DNA from: an uncultured Oscillospiraceae bacterium
GTDB taxonomy: Bacteria > Bacillota > Clostridia > Oscillospirales > Acutalibacteraceae
Assembly: GCA_948471205.1 (NCBI GenBank)
Contig: CAOKRT010000008.1
Span: forward strand, 19,810 to 83,809
Direction: 5' to 3'
DNA: 64,000 bases
The translations under genes and the position numbers were made by a program. Below, in pieces: positions 1-7,101 of this stretch. The notes below the pieces were generated by a model. That model had not been told where the DNA came from. It worked only from the letters and a program-made list of their open reading frames with translations, and ran no database searches. Each line of letters opens with the position of its first letter. Position 1 is the stretch's first letter.

Positions 1-374
1 CATCCTCTTGAACCGCATATTGAAATATTTTCAAAGCTGACGGAATTATTATGCAGAATTTTAATTGTTTTAAAATTATTTTCCGAAATAAAAGCATTCA
101 TTTTAGACATTGTGTTCCACCAGTAATCATGATTGCCTTTAATAATAATTTTATTTCCGTGAAGCTTTTCAATAAATTCAAAATCGGCTTTCAGTTCTTC
201 AAAATTCATTGCCCAGCTAATATCACCGGCTATAACAACAGTATCTGTTTCAGAAACAATCTTATTCCAATTATTTTTTAATTTTTCTGTATAATTTTCC
301 CAGCCCATGAACGCATCCATGGGTTTATTTGTGCCAAAAGACAAATGTGTATCGGCAATTGCGAAAAGAGCCAT
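1..374 (-). CDS. Metallophosphoesterase, calcineurin-like (3' part outside the window)
   Basis: Reading leftward from an ATG at 374 the frame stays open to the window edge (124 codons). The N-terminus reads MALFAIADTHLSF, giving the first metal motif DxH. It is followed by GDISWAM (a GDxxW variant of the GDxxD motif) and KGNHDYWW (GNHD motif), the ordered signature of calcineurin-like phosphoesterases; the later histidine motifs lie beyond the edge. The ribosome-binding site AAGGAGA is 6 bases upstream of the ATG. The closest family by motif is the bacterial GDISWAM/GNHDYWW phosphoesterase group of about 230 residues, whose substrate is unknown to me. It is divergent from the DUF1540 gene. 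Confidence 0.85.
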   Translation of the reverse strand, partial: MALFAIADTHLSFGTNKPMDAFMGWENYTEKLKNNWNKIVSETDTVVIAGDISWAMNFEELKADFEFIEKLHGNKIIIKGNHDYWWNTMSKMNAFISENNFKTIKILHNNSVSFENISICGSRG

Positions 375-435
375 AAGTTCTCCTTGAATAAATAAAAATA
401 AACTGTAAAAAATAAAGATGAAGGGAGTGAAAACA

Positions 436-603
436 ATGGACGAAATTAAAGGAATTTGCTGCGAGGCAAAAAACTGCGTTTATCATGATAAATCAGATTG
501 CTGCACAGCAGGACACATTACAGTAGGAAAAAGCACAGCAACAACAACTTCTGAAACAGCATGTCAGACATTTAAATGCTGTGACGGCTGCAACTGCAAA
601 TAA
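436..603 (+). CDS. DUF1540 domain protein, small cysteine-rich peptide
   Basis: 55 residues with nine cysteines arranged as CC-x4-C, then C-C in DCC, a single C, and a C-terminal CC-x2-C-x-C tail, matching the DUF1540 family of short, probably metal-binding proteins common in Clostridia. The preferred start is the ATG at 436 (MDEIKG), because the ribosome-binding site AAGGGAG at 421-427 lies 8 bases upstream. An in-frame ATG at 418 would place that site inside the gene. DUF1540 proteins have no established function; a role in metal binding is inferred from the cysteines only. It ends at a strong bidirectional terminator shared with thrC. Confidence 0.8.
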   Translation: MDEIKGICCEAKNCVYHDKSDCCTAGHITVGKSTATTTSETACQTFKCCDGCNCK

Positions 604-623
604 GATTAGGTAAATCAAGTAAA

Positions 624-654
624 AACGGCTCTGATGCAGAGCCGTTCATTTTTT
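624..654. terminator. Bidirectional intrinsic terminator between DUF1540 gene and thrC
   Basis: A 10-bp perfect stem (AACGGCTCTG at 624-633 with its complement at 637-646, loop ATG) has a T run on the right for the plus strand and an A run at 621-625 that serves the minus strand. It ends the plus-strand DUF1540 transcript and the minus-strand thrC transcript. Confidence 0.85.
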
Positions 655-2149
655 AAAGATTTAAAAGCTTGAAAACCATTTCGCTCATATTTTCCTTATT
701 GCAGACATTATCAAATCTTACAGGCTTATCTTTAAGATTTGCCAGTGGTTCGGGAACATCTGCTCCGGTAATTCTGTTAAGCTCATCAACCATATCAAAT
801 TCATCCAAATCCGGTGTTTTTCCGCCAAGAACGGCAGAAAGCACACTTTTTGAAAATTTATAAGGAGAAGCGGTTGAATCAATCACAGTCTGAACATCAT
901 CACCGGTGCGTTTTACATAATCTTCATAAACCTTAACAGCAACTGCCGTATGTGTGTCACAAAGATAATTATATTTTTCAAAATGTTCTTTGATTGTGCT
1001 GTCAACATCGCATTCCGGTGTAAAGCCGGCATCGAATGTTTTCTGAATTTCAGCAATCAGATTTTCGGAAACAGAATACTTTCCGTTTTCAGAAAGCTGT
1101 TTCATTAAATCTGAAACAAGCACATCATTCTCCCCGCTCATATGGTAAAGAAGTCTTTCAAGATTGGAAGAGATAAGAATATCCATACTTGGTGATGTGG
1201 TGGTATAAAAGCTTCTGTTTCTGTCATAAGTTCCTGTTTTAAGAAAATCCGTTAAAACATTATTGGAATTAGAGGCACAAATAAGCATTTTTACAGGAAG
1301 ACCCATCTTTTTTGCATAGTAACCGGCAAGAATATTGCCGAAATTTCCTGTAGGAACAACAACATTGATTTCTTCCCCTGCTTTAATATTTCCCATAGAA
1401 ATCATATCACAGTAGGTTGAGAAATAATAAACAATCTGCGGAACAAGACGGCCCCAGTTAATGGAATTGGCAGATGAAAACATCATATTTTTAGCCGCAA
1501 GTTCTGCTTTTATTTCCGAATCCGTGAAAATGGTTTTAACGGCACTCTGCGCATCATCAAAATTTCCGTTTATAGCACATACGGAAACATTTTCACCTTC
1601 CTGTGTAAGCATCTGAAGCTTCTGCATAGGCGAAACACCGTCAACAGGATAAAATACAAGGATTTTGGTATCCGCAACATTTTTAAAACCTTCAAGCGCT
1701 GCTTTTCCGGTATCGCCTGATGTTGCAACAAGAATTACAATTGTTTTGCCGTCTGCTGTTTTTTTAGCAGAAACAGTCATAAGATACGGAAGAAGCTGAA
1801 GCGCCATATCTTTAAAAGCACAGGTAGGACCGTGCCATAATTCAAGAATATTTTTATTGCCGCAAATATTTACTGTAGGTGCAACAGCCTGTGAAGAAAA
1901 CTTTTCAGCACTGTAAGCCCCTTCAACACAATAGTTTAACTCTTCTTCGGTAAAATCCGTTAAAAATTCCTTTAAAACGGTTTTTGCTCTGTCAATATAG
2001 GACATTTCTGTCATAGCTTCAATTTTTTCTATAGAAAACTGAGGAAGCTCACACGGCACAAAAAGACCGCCTTCTTCGCTGATTCCCTGTGCTATAGCCT
2101 GAGAAGCTGTTACTTTTATTGATTTATCACGGGTTGAAGTATAAAACAT
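653..2149 (-). CDS. thrC: Threonine synthase
   Basis: 498 residues, the length of the long (E. coli/yeast-like) threonine synthases. It converts O-phospho-L-homoserine to threonine using PLP. The N-terminal substrate-side segment GISEEGGLFVP (about 22-32) is present. The PLP lysine is K113 in the WHGPTCAFKDMAL stretch, and the phosphate-binding loop ATSGDTGKA is at 142-150. It starts at an ATG with AGGAG 9 bases upstream and has its own promoter inside the 3' end of yraN, so it is probably transcribed both alone and by readthrough from the rbgA-rnhB-yraN genes. No other threonine pathway genes are nearby. Confidence 0.95.
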   Translation of the reverse strand: MFYTSTRDKSIKVTASQAIAQGISEEGGLFVPCELPQFSIEKIEAMTEMSYIDRAKTVLKEFLTDFTEEELNYCVEGAYSAEKFSSQAVAPTVNICGNKNILELWHGPTCAFKDMALQLLPYLMTVSAKKTADGKTIVILVATSGDTGKAALEGFKNVADTKILVFYPVDGVSPMQKLQMLTQEGENVSVCAINGNFDDAQSAVKTIFTDSEIKAELAAKNMMFSSANSINWGRLVPQIVYYFSTYCDMISMGNIKAGEEINVVVPTGNFGNILAGYYAKKMGLPVKMLICASNSNNVLTDFLKTGTYDRNRSFYTTTSPSMDILISSNLERLLYHMSGENDVLVSDLMKQLSENGKYSVSENLIAEIQKTFDAGFTPECDVDSTIKEHFEKYNYLCDTHTAVAVKVYEDYVKRTGDDVQTVIDSTASPYKFSKSVLSAVLGGKTPDLDEFDMVDELNRITGADVPEPLANLKDKPVRFDNVCNKENMSEMVFKLLNL

Positions 2150-2180
2150 AATTTTGTCTCCTATTAAATTTGCTTATAAT

Positions 2181-2209
2181 ATTTTAATATAACTGAAAAG
2201 CATTTTCAA
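2181..2209 (-). promoter_or_regulatory. Sigma-A type promoter of thrC
   Basis: On the minus strand the -35 TTGAAA (2204-2209) and -10 TAAAAT (2181-2186) are 17 bp apart. The transcript would start about 20 bases before the thrC ribosome-binding site. The -35 lies within the last codons of yraN. Confidence 0.6.
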
Positions 2210-2537
2210 GGTGTTTTATTGATTTTATTTTGTTATTTTCAGTAATAACCTCTATTACATCGAATCTGGGCTGCAAATCCATGGGGTGCATCTGAAGGTA
2301 AAGAGATGCCGTTTTATAAATTTTATCCTGCTTTGCATTATCCACAAATTCGGCAGGCGCTGCAATTGACCTGCAGTTTCTCATTTTCACCTCTATGAAA
2401 CAAATAAATTTGCCTTTTTTCATTATAAGGTCAATTTCACCGAAACGGCTTCGGTAATTCACATCAAGAAGTTTATAGCGTTTTTTCTGCATATAGTCGC
2501 ATGCTTTAAGCTCTGCCAGCTTTCCAAGGCTGTTCAT
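2184..2537 (-). CDS. yraN: YraN/UPF0102 family endonuclease-like protein
   Basis: 117 residues, the standard size of UPF0102 proteins, which have a restriction-endonuclease-like (Holliday-resolvase type) fold. The family motif GEIDLI is visible near residue 33, and the following CFIEVKMR segment gives the conserved E-x-K. The family is often found beside rnhB. Its cellular role is not settled, though a nuclease role in DNA processing is suspected. It overlaps rnhB by 4 bases (ATGA-type coupling), so the two are translationally linked. Confidence 0.85.
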   Translation of the reverse strand: MNSLGKLAELKACDYMQKKRYKLLDVNYRSRFGEIDLIMKKGKFICFIEVKMRNCRSIAAPAEFVDNAKQDKIYKTASLYLQMHPMDLQPRFDVIEVITENNKIKSIKHLENAFQLY

Positions 2538-3139
2538 AATGTACCTAATACCTTTTTAAGAAATGTTTTTCTGTGCGCATCACAGATGCCGTATTCAGCA
2601 ATTTTCTCATAATGCAGTTTTGTGCCGTAGCCTTTATGACGTTCAAATTCATACTGCGGATACTGTTCGGCAAGACGAAGCATATATCTGTCTCTGGAAA
2701 CCTTTGCAATAATGGAAGCAGCAGCTATGGAAGCGGATTTTGCATCCCCCTTCACAATTGTTAAAACCTCTGTATCCATCGGAGGAACTCTGTTTCCGTC
2801 AACCAAAGCCAGGTCAGGCTTTATGTCAAGATGGTCAACAGCTCTTTTCATAGCAAGAAAGGTTGCCTGAAGGATATTTATTTCATCAATTTCCTTTTCT
2901 GTTGCCATGCCTACCGAATAGGAAACACATTCGTCGATAATTTTATCAAACAAAACATCACGCTTTTTTTCCGAAAGTTTTTTAGAATCATTTACACCGT
3001 CAATAATATGACCTTCCGGCAGAATAACCGCTGCAGCAAAAACAGGACCGGCAAGCGGACCTCTTCCGGCTTCATCCACGCCGCAAATAATATTGCAGCC
3101 TTTCTTTCTCGCTTCTTTTTCAAATAATAACCAATCCAT
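2534..3139 (-). CDS. rnhB: Ribonuclease HII
   Basis: 201 residues. Type 2 RNase H removes ribonucleotides embedded in DNA and RNA of RNA-DNA hybrids. The catalytic DE pair is D22-E23 in VDEAGRGPLAGPV, followed by LVDGN with D114, then KGDAKSASIAAASIIAKV with D132, and RD near 150. The C-terminal HKGYGTKLH block typical of RnhB is present. It directly abuts rbgA (next base) and overlaps yraN by 4 bases, the rbgA-rnhB order known from Bacillus. Confidence 0.95.
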   Translation of the reverse strand: MDWLLFEKEARKKGCNIICGVDEAGRGPLAGPVFAAAVILPEGHIIDGVNDSKKLSEKKRDVLFDKIIDECVSYSVGMATEKEIDEINILQATFLAMKRAVDHLDIKPDLALVDGNRVPPMDTEVLTIVKGDAKSASIAAASIIAKVSRDRYMLRLAEQYPQYEFERHKGYGTKLHYEKIAEYGICDAHRKTFLKKVLGTL

Positions 3140-4006
3140 TTACTGCGGCAGCTCCAGGCTTATACGCCCAAGCATTCCTCCTCTGAATTCATCACATACA
3201 ACTGCGGCAGAGCGTTCATAATTTATTTCTCCGCCTTTAATAAGAAAACCCCGTTTTTTACCGATCATTTCAAGAATTTCCCAGCCCTGCATATTATCAA
3301 AGCCGGTTATTTTATATCTTTGTTCAATCATTTCGGGGTGTGTTTTATTTAAAACATCAAGCAATCTGCAGGAAAGGCTTTCCAAATCGGTTACTTCATC
3401 CTTAACAGATCCGATAAATGCAAGCTTATCGCCAACCTCACGGTCATCGAATTTGGGCCATAAAACACCCGGCGTATCAAGCAGTTCAAAGCCGTTTCCA
3501 ACGTTGAACCACTGGTTACTTCTTGTAACACCGGCTCTGTCTGCAACAACGGCCTTGTTTTTTCCTGCCATTCTGTTGATGAAAGATGATTTTCCGGTAT
3601 TCGGAATACCCACAATCATAAGCCGAATCGGTTTTCCCGCCATTCCCTTTGCTTCGTTTCTTTCAATTACCCCTGAAAGTGCTTTTCTGCATTCAGCGGT
3701 AAACTGATTCAGACCTTTTCCGCTTCTGCAGTCAACAGCAAGTGCATAAAAACCTTTTTTTCTGTAATGTTCAATCCAGATTTTCGTTGCTTTCGGGTCT
3801 GCAACATCACACTTATTGAGCAGAATGATTCTTGGCTTTCTTTTTATTAAATCATCAAGTTCCGGATTTGAACTTGAATACGGTATTCTTGCGTCAACAA
3901 TTTCCACCACACCGTCTACAAGATTAAGACATTCTTTAATTAAACGGCGTGTTTTGGCCATATGACCCGGAAACCACTGTACATATTGTTTTTGAAAATC
4001 AGGCAT
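3140..4006 (-). CDS. rbgA: Ribosome biogenesis GTPase RbgA (YlqF)
   Basis: 288 residues, a circularly permuted GTPase needed for late 50S subunit assembly in Bacillus. The motifs appear in permuted order: N-terminal QWFPGHMAK, G4 NKCD (64-67), then G1 GIPNTGKSS (133-141) and G3 DTPG (177-180). The C-terminal helical ANTAR-like region follows. The start ATG has AAGGA just upstream. The usual upstream neighbour rplS is present, but here a GH35 beta-galactosidase lies between them, and only 26 bases separate that gene from rbgA, so rbgA is probably read from the galactosidase promoter. Confidence 0.95.
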   Translation of the reverse strand: MPDFQKQYVQWFPGHMAKTRRLIKECLNLVDGVVEIVDARIPYSSSNPELDDLIKRKPRIILLNKCDVADPKATKIWIEHYRKKGFYALAVDCRSGKGLNQFTAECRKALSGVIERNEAKGMAGKPIRLMIVGIPNTGKSSFINRMAGKNKAVVADRAGVTRSNQWFNVGNGFELLDTPGVLWPKFDDREVGDKLAFIGSVKDEVTDLESLSCRLLDVLNKTHPEMIEQRYKITGFDNMQGWEILEMIGKKRGFLIKGGEINYERSAAVVCDEFRGGMLGRISLELPQ

Positions 4007-4032
4007 ATTTACTGTCCTTATACAATAATATT

Positions 4033-5811
4033 TTATCCTAAATTATGCTTGTCAAGAATGGAAACCGCAGGCTTTGAGAAGCCCTCCATTTCCAAAACTA
4101 CAATTTCGTTTTTATCTTTCAGCAGTGCGCCCGGCAGATAAAGGGATTTCTGCGGTCCTGCTTCCCAGTATCTTCCAAGATTAAAGCCGTTTATCCATAC
4201 ATATCCCTTTTTAAAGCCGTTCAGATGAACAAAACAGTCTGCCTTTGAAGACGCATTGAATGAACCCTTCATAAATACAGGAAGGCTACCTTTCTGATTG
4301 CTGTAATGCAGTTTATCAAGATTATCATCAACAGGTATTGTATATATATCATAGCCCATTTGTCTTTGTGCACCTATGTAAATATCCGAAATACCCTTAC
4401 GGTCTATCATTTTATCGCCGTAATTTACTCTGCCCATTATATCAACAAGCACGCCGATTTTTCTGCTCCCGTTAATGGCAGACATTAAAAATCTGCCGGC
4501 ATTTTTTTTGCCGAAAAGTGCTTTTAATCCTTTTTTCGCTGCAGTATATTCGGTTCTGTCTATTCTCTTTTTTAATTTATCATCAAAATATACATATCCG
4601 AAATCATGCACATCTCTTATATCAAGCGGTGATATATCATATTTTCCGTTTATTACGGTTTCATAATATATAAGACCGTAATTCTGATCAAAGTATTCCA
4701 TGCTTTCGGGAACAGCCGCACGGTGCTTAACCGCAATATTTTCAAGATTATCAAAAAGCGGTGCAAATTCCGAAAGCTGAACTTCCCCGATTGACTGCAA
4801 TGCCGGTGAAGGCGGAAGTTCTTTCATTTCAATACCCTGTTTTTCGCAGAGCAGTTTTCTTATTTCATGATATGCAGGTGTATAATCGCCCCATTCATTG
4901 AGCAAAGCACAGTAATCATAGCTTGTTACTGTCGGTGCATAGCCGTTTTTATCATAATTAGCACCGGCTGTAAAGCCAAAATTTGTGCCGCCGTGAAACA
5001 TATAAAAATTGAAATTCGCATCTGTATCCAGAAAATCCTTAACTTCTCTGCTGACGGATGCGGCATCTCTTGTGTGATGTGTATCGCGCCAGTGATCAAA
5101 CCAGCCACACCAGAATTCACCGCACATATCGGGACCGTTATTTTCAAAATCTTTCAGACATCCGAATGCTGTTTTTGCTTTTGAGCCGAAATTAAGAACT
5201 TTGTAAATATCAGGAAGCGAACCGCCTGAAAGCATATTCTTCCAGTTTCCGTCCGAAGTAAAATACAAAACATCAATTCCGCATTCACGCATAAGGTTTT
5301 CAACAAAACGAAGATATTCCTTGTCATTTCCGTAGGAACCGTATTCATTTTCAACCTGCATTGCAATAATATTTCCGCCGTTTGTTTCAAGATGCGGAAC
5401 AAGCATAGGCAAAAGCTTTTTATAAAATCTTTCAACACAGTTAAGATAATCCGGATACGCACATCTTATCTGCATATTTTTATCTTTCAGCAGCCATGCC
5501 GGCAAACCGCCGAAATCCCATTCAGCACAAATATACGGACCCGGTCTTACAATACAGTAAAGACCAACCTTTTCAGCCGTTTCAATAAACTTAATTAAAT
5601 CAAGCCTGCCTTCAAAACAGAATTCATTTGGTTTCGGCTCGTGAAGATTCCACGAAACATAAGTTTCAACCGTGTTGAAACCGGCAAGTTTTAATTTTGT
5701 AAGCCTGTCCTCCCAGTATTCGGGAAGAACACGAAAATAATGGATAGCTCCCGAATAAATATTCATTGGCTTACCGTTCATAAAAAATTTTTTGTCTTTG
5801 ATTTCAAACAT
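4033..5811 (-). CDS. GH35 beta-galactosidase
   Basis: 592 residues with no signal peptide, so probably cytoplasmic. The N-terminal TIM-barrel carries the GH35 hallmarks: SGAIHYFR (20-27), RPGPYICAEWDFGGLP (89-104), acid/base E156 in QVENEYGSYG and nucleophile E232 in GEFWCGWFDHW. C-terminal beta-sandwich domains end in a jelly-roll with YVWINGFNLGRYW. It should release terminal beta-galactose from oligosaccharides. It has its own promoter and sits between rplS and rbgA, splitting a normally conserved ribosomal cluster. A second, unrelated GH2 beta-galactosidase lies at 58.2-61.4 kb. Confidence 0.92.
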   Translation of the reverse strand: MFEIKDKKFFMNGKPMNIYSGAIHYFRVLPEYWEDRLTKLKLAGFNTVETYVSWNLHEPKPNEFCFEGRLDLIKFIETAEKVGLYCIVRPGPYICAEWDFGGLPAWLLKDKNMQIRCAYPDYLNCVERFYKKLLPMLVPHLETNGGNIIAMQVENEYGSYGNDKEYLRFVENLMRECGIDVLYFTSDGNWKNMLSGGSLPDIYKVLNFGSKAKTAFGCLKDFENNGPDMCGEFWCGWFDHWRDTHHTRDAASVSREVKDFLDTDANFNFYMFHGGTNFGFTAGANYDKNGYAPTVTSYDYCALLNEWGDYTPAYHEIRKLLCEKQGIEMKELPPSPALQSIGEVQLSEFAPLFDNLENIAVKHRAAVPESMEYFDQNYGLIYYETVINGKYDISPLDIRDVHDFGYVYFDDKLKKRIDRTEYTAAKKGLKALFGKKNAGRFLMSAINGSRKIGVLVDIMGRVNYGDKMIDRKGISDIYIGAQRQMGYDIYTIPVDDNLDKLHYSNQKGSLPVFMKGSFNASSKADCFVHLNGFKKGYVWINGFNLGRYWEAGPQKSLYLPGALLKDKNEIVVLEMEGFSKPAVSILDKHNLG

Positions 5812-5843
5812 AAATTTATCCTCACATATAAAATACTAAGTAT

Positions 5844-5872
5844 AAGATATTATAAATATCATTTAAAGTCAA
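5844..5872 (-). promoter_or_regulatory. Promoter of the GH35 beta-galactosidase gene
   Basis: On the minus strand the -35 TTGACT (5867-5872) is 17 bp from a -10 TATCTT (5844-5849). A perfect 6-bp-arm palindrome (GATATT-ATA-AATATC, 5846-5860) overlaps the -10 and spacer and could be an operator, but the region is AT-rich and this may be chance. Confidence 0.5.
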
Positions 5873-5891
5873 GATTATAACGGAATTAAAG

Positions 5892-5919
5892 AAAAAACCG
5901 CTTCATAAAGAAGCGGTTT
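5892..5919 (-). terminator. Intrinsic terminator after rplS
   Basis: A 10-bp stem (5895-5904 with 5910-5919, loop ATAAA) is followed on the minus strand by a T run (5897-5892). It separates the rplS transcript from the GH35 promoter just downstream. Confidence 0.85.
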
Positions 5920-5934
5920 AAAAAAGCTAAAAAC

Positions 5935-6279
5935 TTAAATATCTTCTTTAACTTTTGCAGCCTTACCAACTCTGTCACGAAGATAATAGAGCTTAGCGCG
6001 GCGAACCTTACCGTGGCGAACAACCTGAACAGAATCAACGTTAGCTGAATTCATCGGGAATACACGCTCAATGCCAACACCGTATGATACACGGCGAACA
6101 GTAAAGGTTTTTGAAATGCCAGAGCCTTTTACAGCTATTACAGTGCCTTCAAACATCTGAACTCTTTCGTTTTTACCCTCACGGATACGAACACCAACTC
6201 TTACGGTGTCACCGATTTTGAATTCGGGAAGTTCTTTCTGTACACTGGCGGCTTCAATAATTTTAAGTGCGTCCATCAT
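5935..6279 (-). CDS. rplS: 50S ribosomal protein L19
   Basis: 114 residues, the normal L19 length. Family segments are clear: [16 protein letters not shown] (about 20-35), the [21 protein letters not shown] core, and [12 protein letters not shown] followed by [21 protein letters not shown]19 sits at the 30S-50S interface. The gene has its own promoter, a roughly 115-nt leader and its own terminator, so it is a monocistronic unit here. The usual partner trmD is absent from this position. An AGGAGG-like ribosome-binding site precedes the ATG. Confidence 0.97.
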   Translation of the reverse strand: MMDALKIIEAASVQKELPEFKIGDTVRVGVRIREGKNERVQMFEGTVIAVKGSGISKTFTVRRVSYGVGIERVFPMNSANVDSVQVVRHGKVRRAKLYYLRDRVGKAAKVKEDI

Positions 6280-6395
6280 TATTTCCTCCTTTTAATTTAC
6301 CAGATGTTCATAACAAATACTGCAAGAGGACCATCCGCTTAAATGCTTTAACGCATAGCATCTAACGCGTTGCAGGACAGCAACGGAACAAATGC
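6280..6395 (-). ncRNA. Candidate L19 (rplS) autoregulatory leader
   Basis: The roughly 115-nt 5' UTR between the promoter and rplS can fold. A hairpin CGTTGC-TGTCCT-GCAACG is followed by a long-range stem between AGATG near the 5' end and CATCT just before the ribosome-binding site, enclosing a GATGGTCC segment and a TTGCAG segment. This resembles the L19 leader described in Firmicutes (Rfam L19_leader), in which L19 represses its own synthesis. I infer this from position and fold; a covariance-model search would decide. Confidence 0.5.
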
Positions 6396-6401
6396 TCAAA
6401 T

Positions 6402-6430
6402 ACTATATCATAAAGACTGCAAAAAAGCAA
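6402..6430 (-). promoter_or_regulatory. Promoter of rplS
   Basis: On the minus strand the -35 TTGCTT (6425-6430) and -10 TATAGT (6402-6407) have a 17-bp spacer. The inferred transcript start is near 6395, at the head of the structured leader. Confidence 0.65.
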
Positions 6431-6435
6431 GTATT

Positions 6436-7101
6436 TTATTTAAAAATCTTATAATTCTTGTCAAGAAGAGATATTCTTGCAATACTTCTCCATTCATAAT
6501 CCATATCAATAAGTTTTATGATTGTATCAAAAAGAAGTGTTGGATTAAGATTTCTTTCATTTCCGGCTGCCAGTCTTATGTTCAGAACAATATCCGTACC
6601 GCGTACAGAAATACTGTATTTATCAATAAACGGTTTAATATTTGTTTCTTTCACAATGCGCCTTTTTCCTTTTTTTGCTTTCTTTTCTGCAGGAATTTCA
6701 TCTGCATCAAGCAGTGCTTTTATTTTATCAAGCGCAAGTGCATTATCACGGAATTCAATTTTATACACATAATCGGAAAAAGCAATTTCGGATGAATCAC
6801 GGAAATCATCAATAACATCCACTATTCTGATGCCTGAAGGTAGCATTTTATTGATATTGTCTTTAAGAGTACTGTTGGAAATATCACCCACAATACGCAA
6901 ATCAACACTTTCACAGCAGCTTTCAACACCAAGAGAAAGCGGAAGTGAAAAGCTCATATACGGATGCGGATTGAATCCTTCGGTAAACCAAAGCGGAACT
7001 TCGGCACGGGCAAATGCTCTTGCCATACATCTGTTAATATCAAGATGGCTGATATACTTGCACCTGTCTGTTTTAGAAAAGATAAGTCTAACTTCTCGCA
7101 T
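6436..7101 (-). CDS. TIGR03936 family (DUF2344) radical-SAM-linked protein
   Basis: 221 residues. It starts VRLIFSKTDRCKYISHLDINR and continues with ARAEVPLWFTEGFNPHPYMSFSLPLSLG, the conserved N-terminal signature of TIGR03936. These proteins are encoded next to, or fused with, the TIGR03960 B12-binding radical SAM protein, which overlaps this gene by 14 bases. The function of the pair is not established. The start is the ATG at 7101, with GGAGG 8 bases upstream; a GTG one codon earlier has a shorter spacing of 5. The usual downstream RNase E/G-rplU-rpmA cluster is missing, and rplS follows instead. Confidence 0.85.
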   Translation of the reverse strand: MREVRLIFSKTDRCKYISHLDINRCMARAFARAEVPLWFTEGFNPHPYMSFSLPLSLGVESCCESVDLRIVGDISNSTLKDNINKMLPSGIRIVDVIDDFRDSSEIAFSDYVYKIEFRDNALALDKIKALLDADEIPAEKKAKKGKRRIVKETNIKPFIDKYSISVRGTDIVLNIRLAAGNERNLNPTLLFDTIIKLIDMDYEWRSIARISLLDKNYKIFK

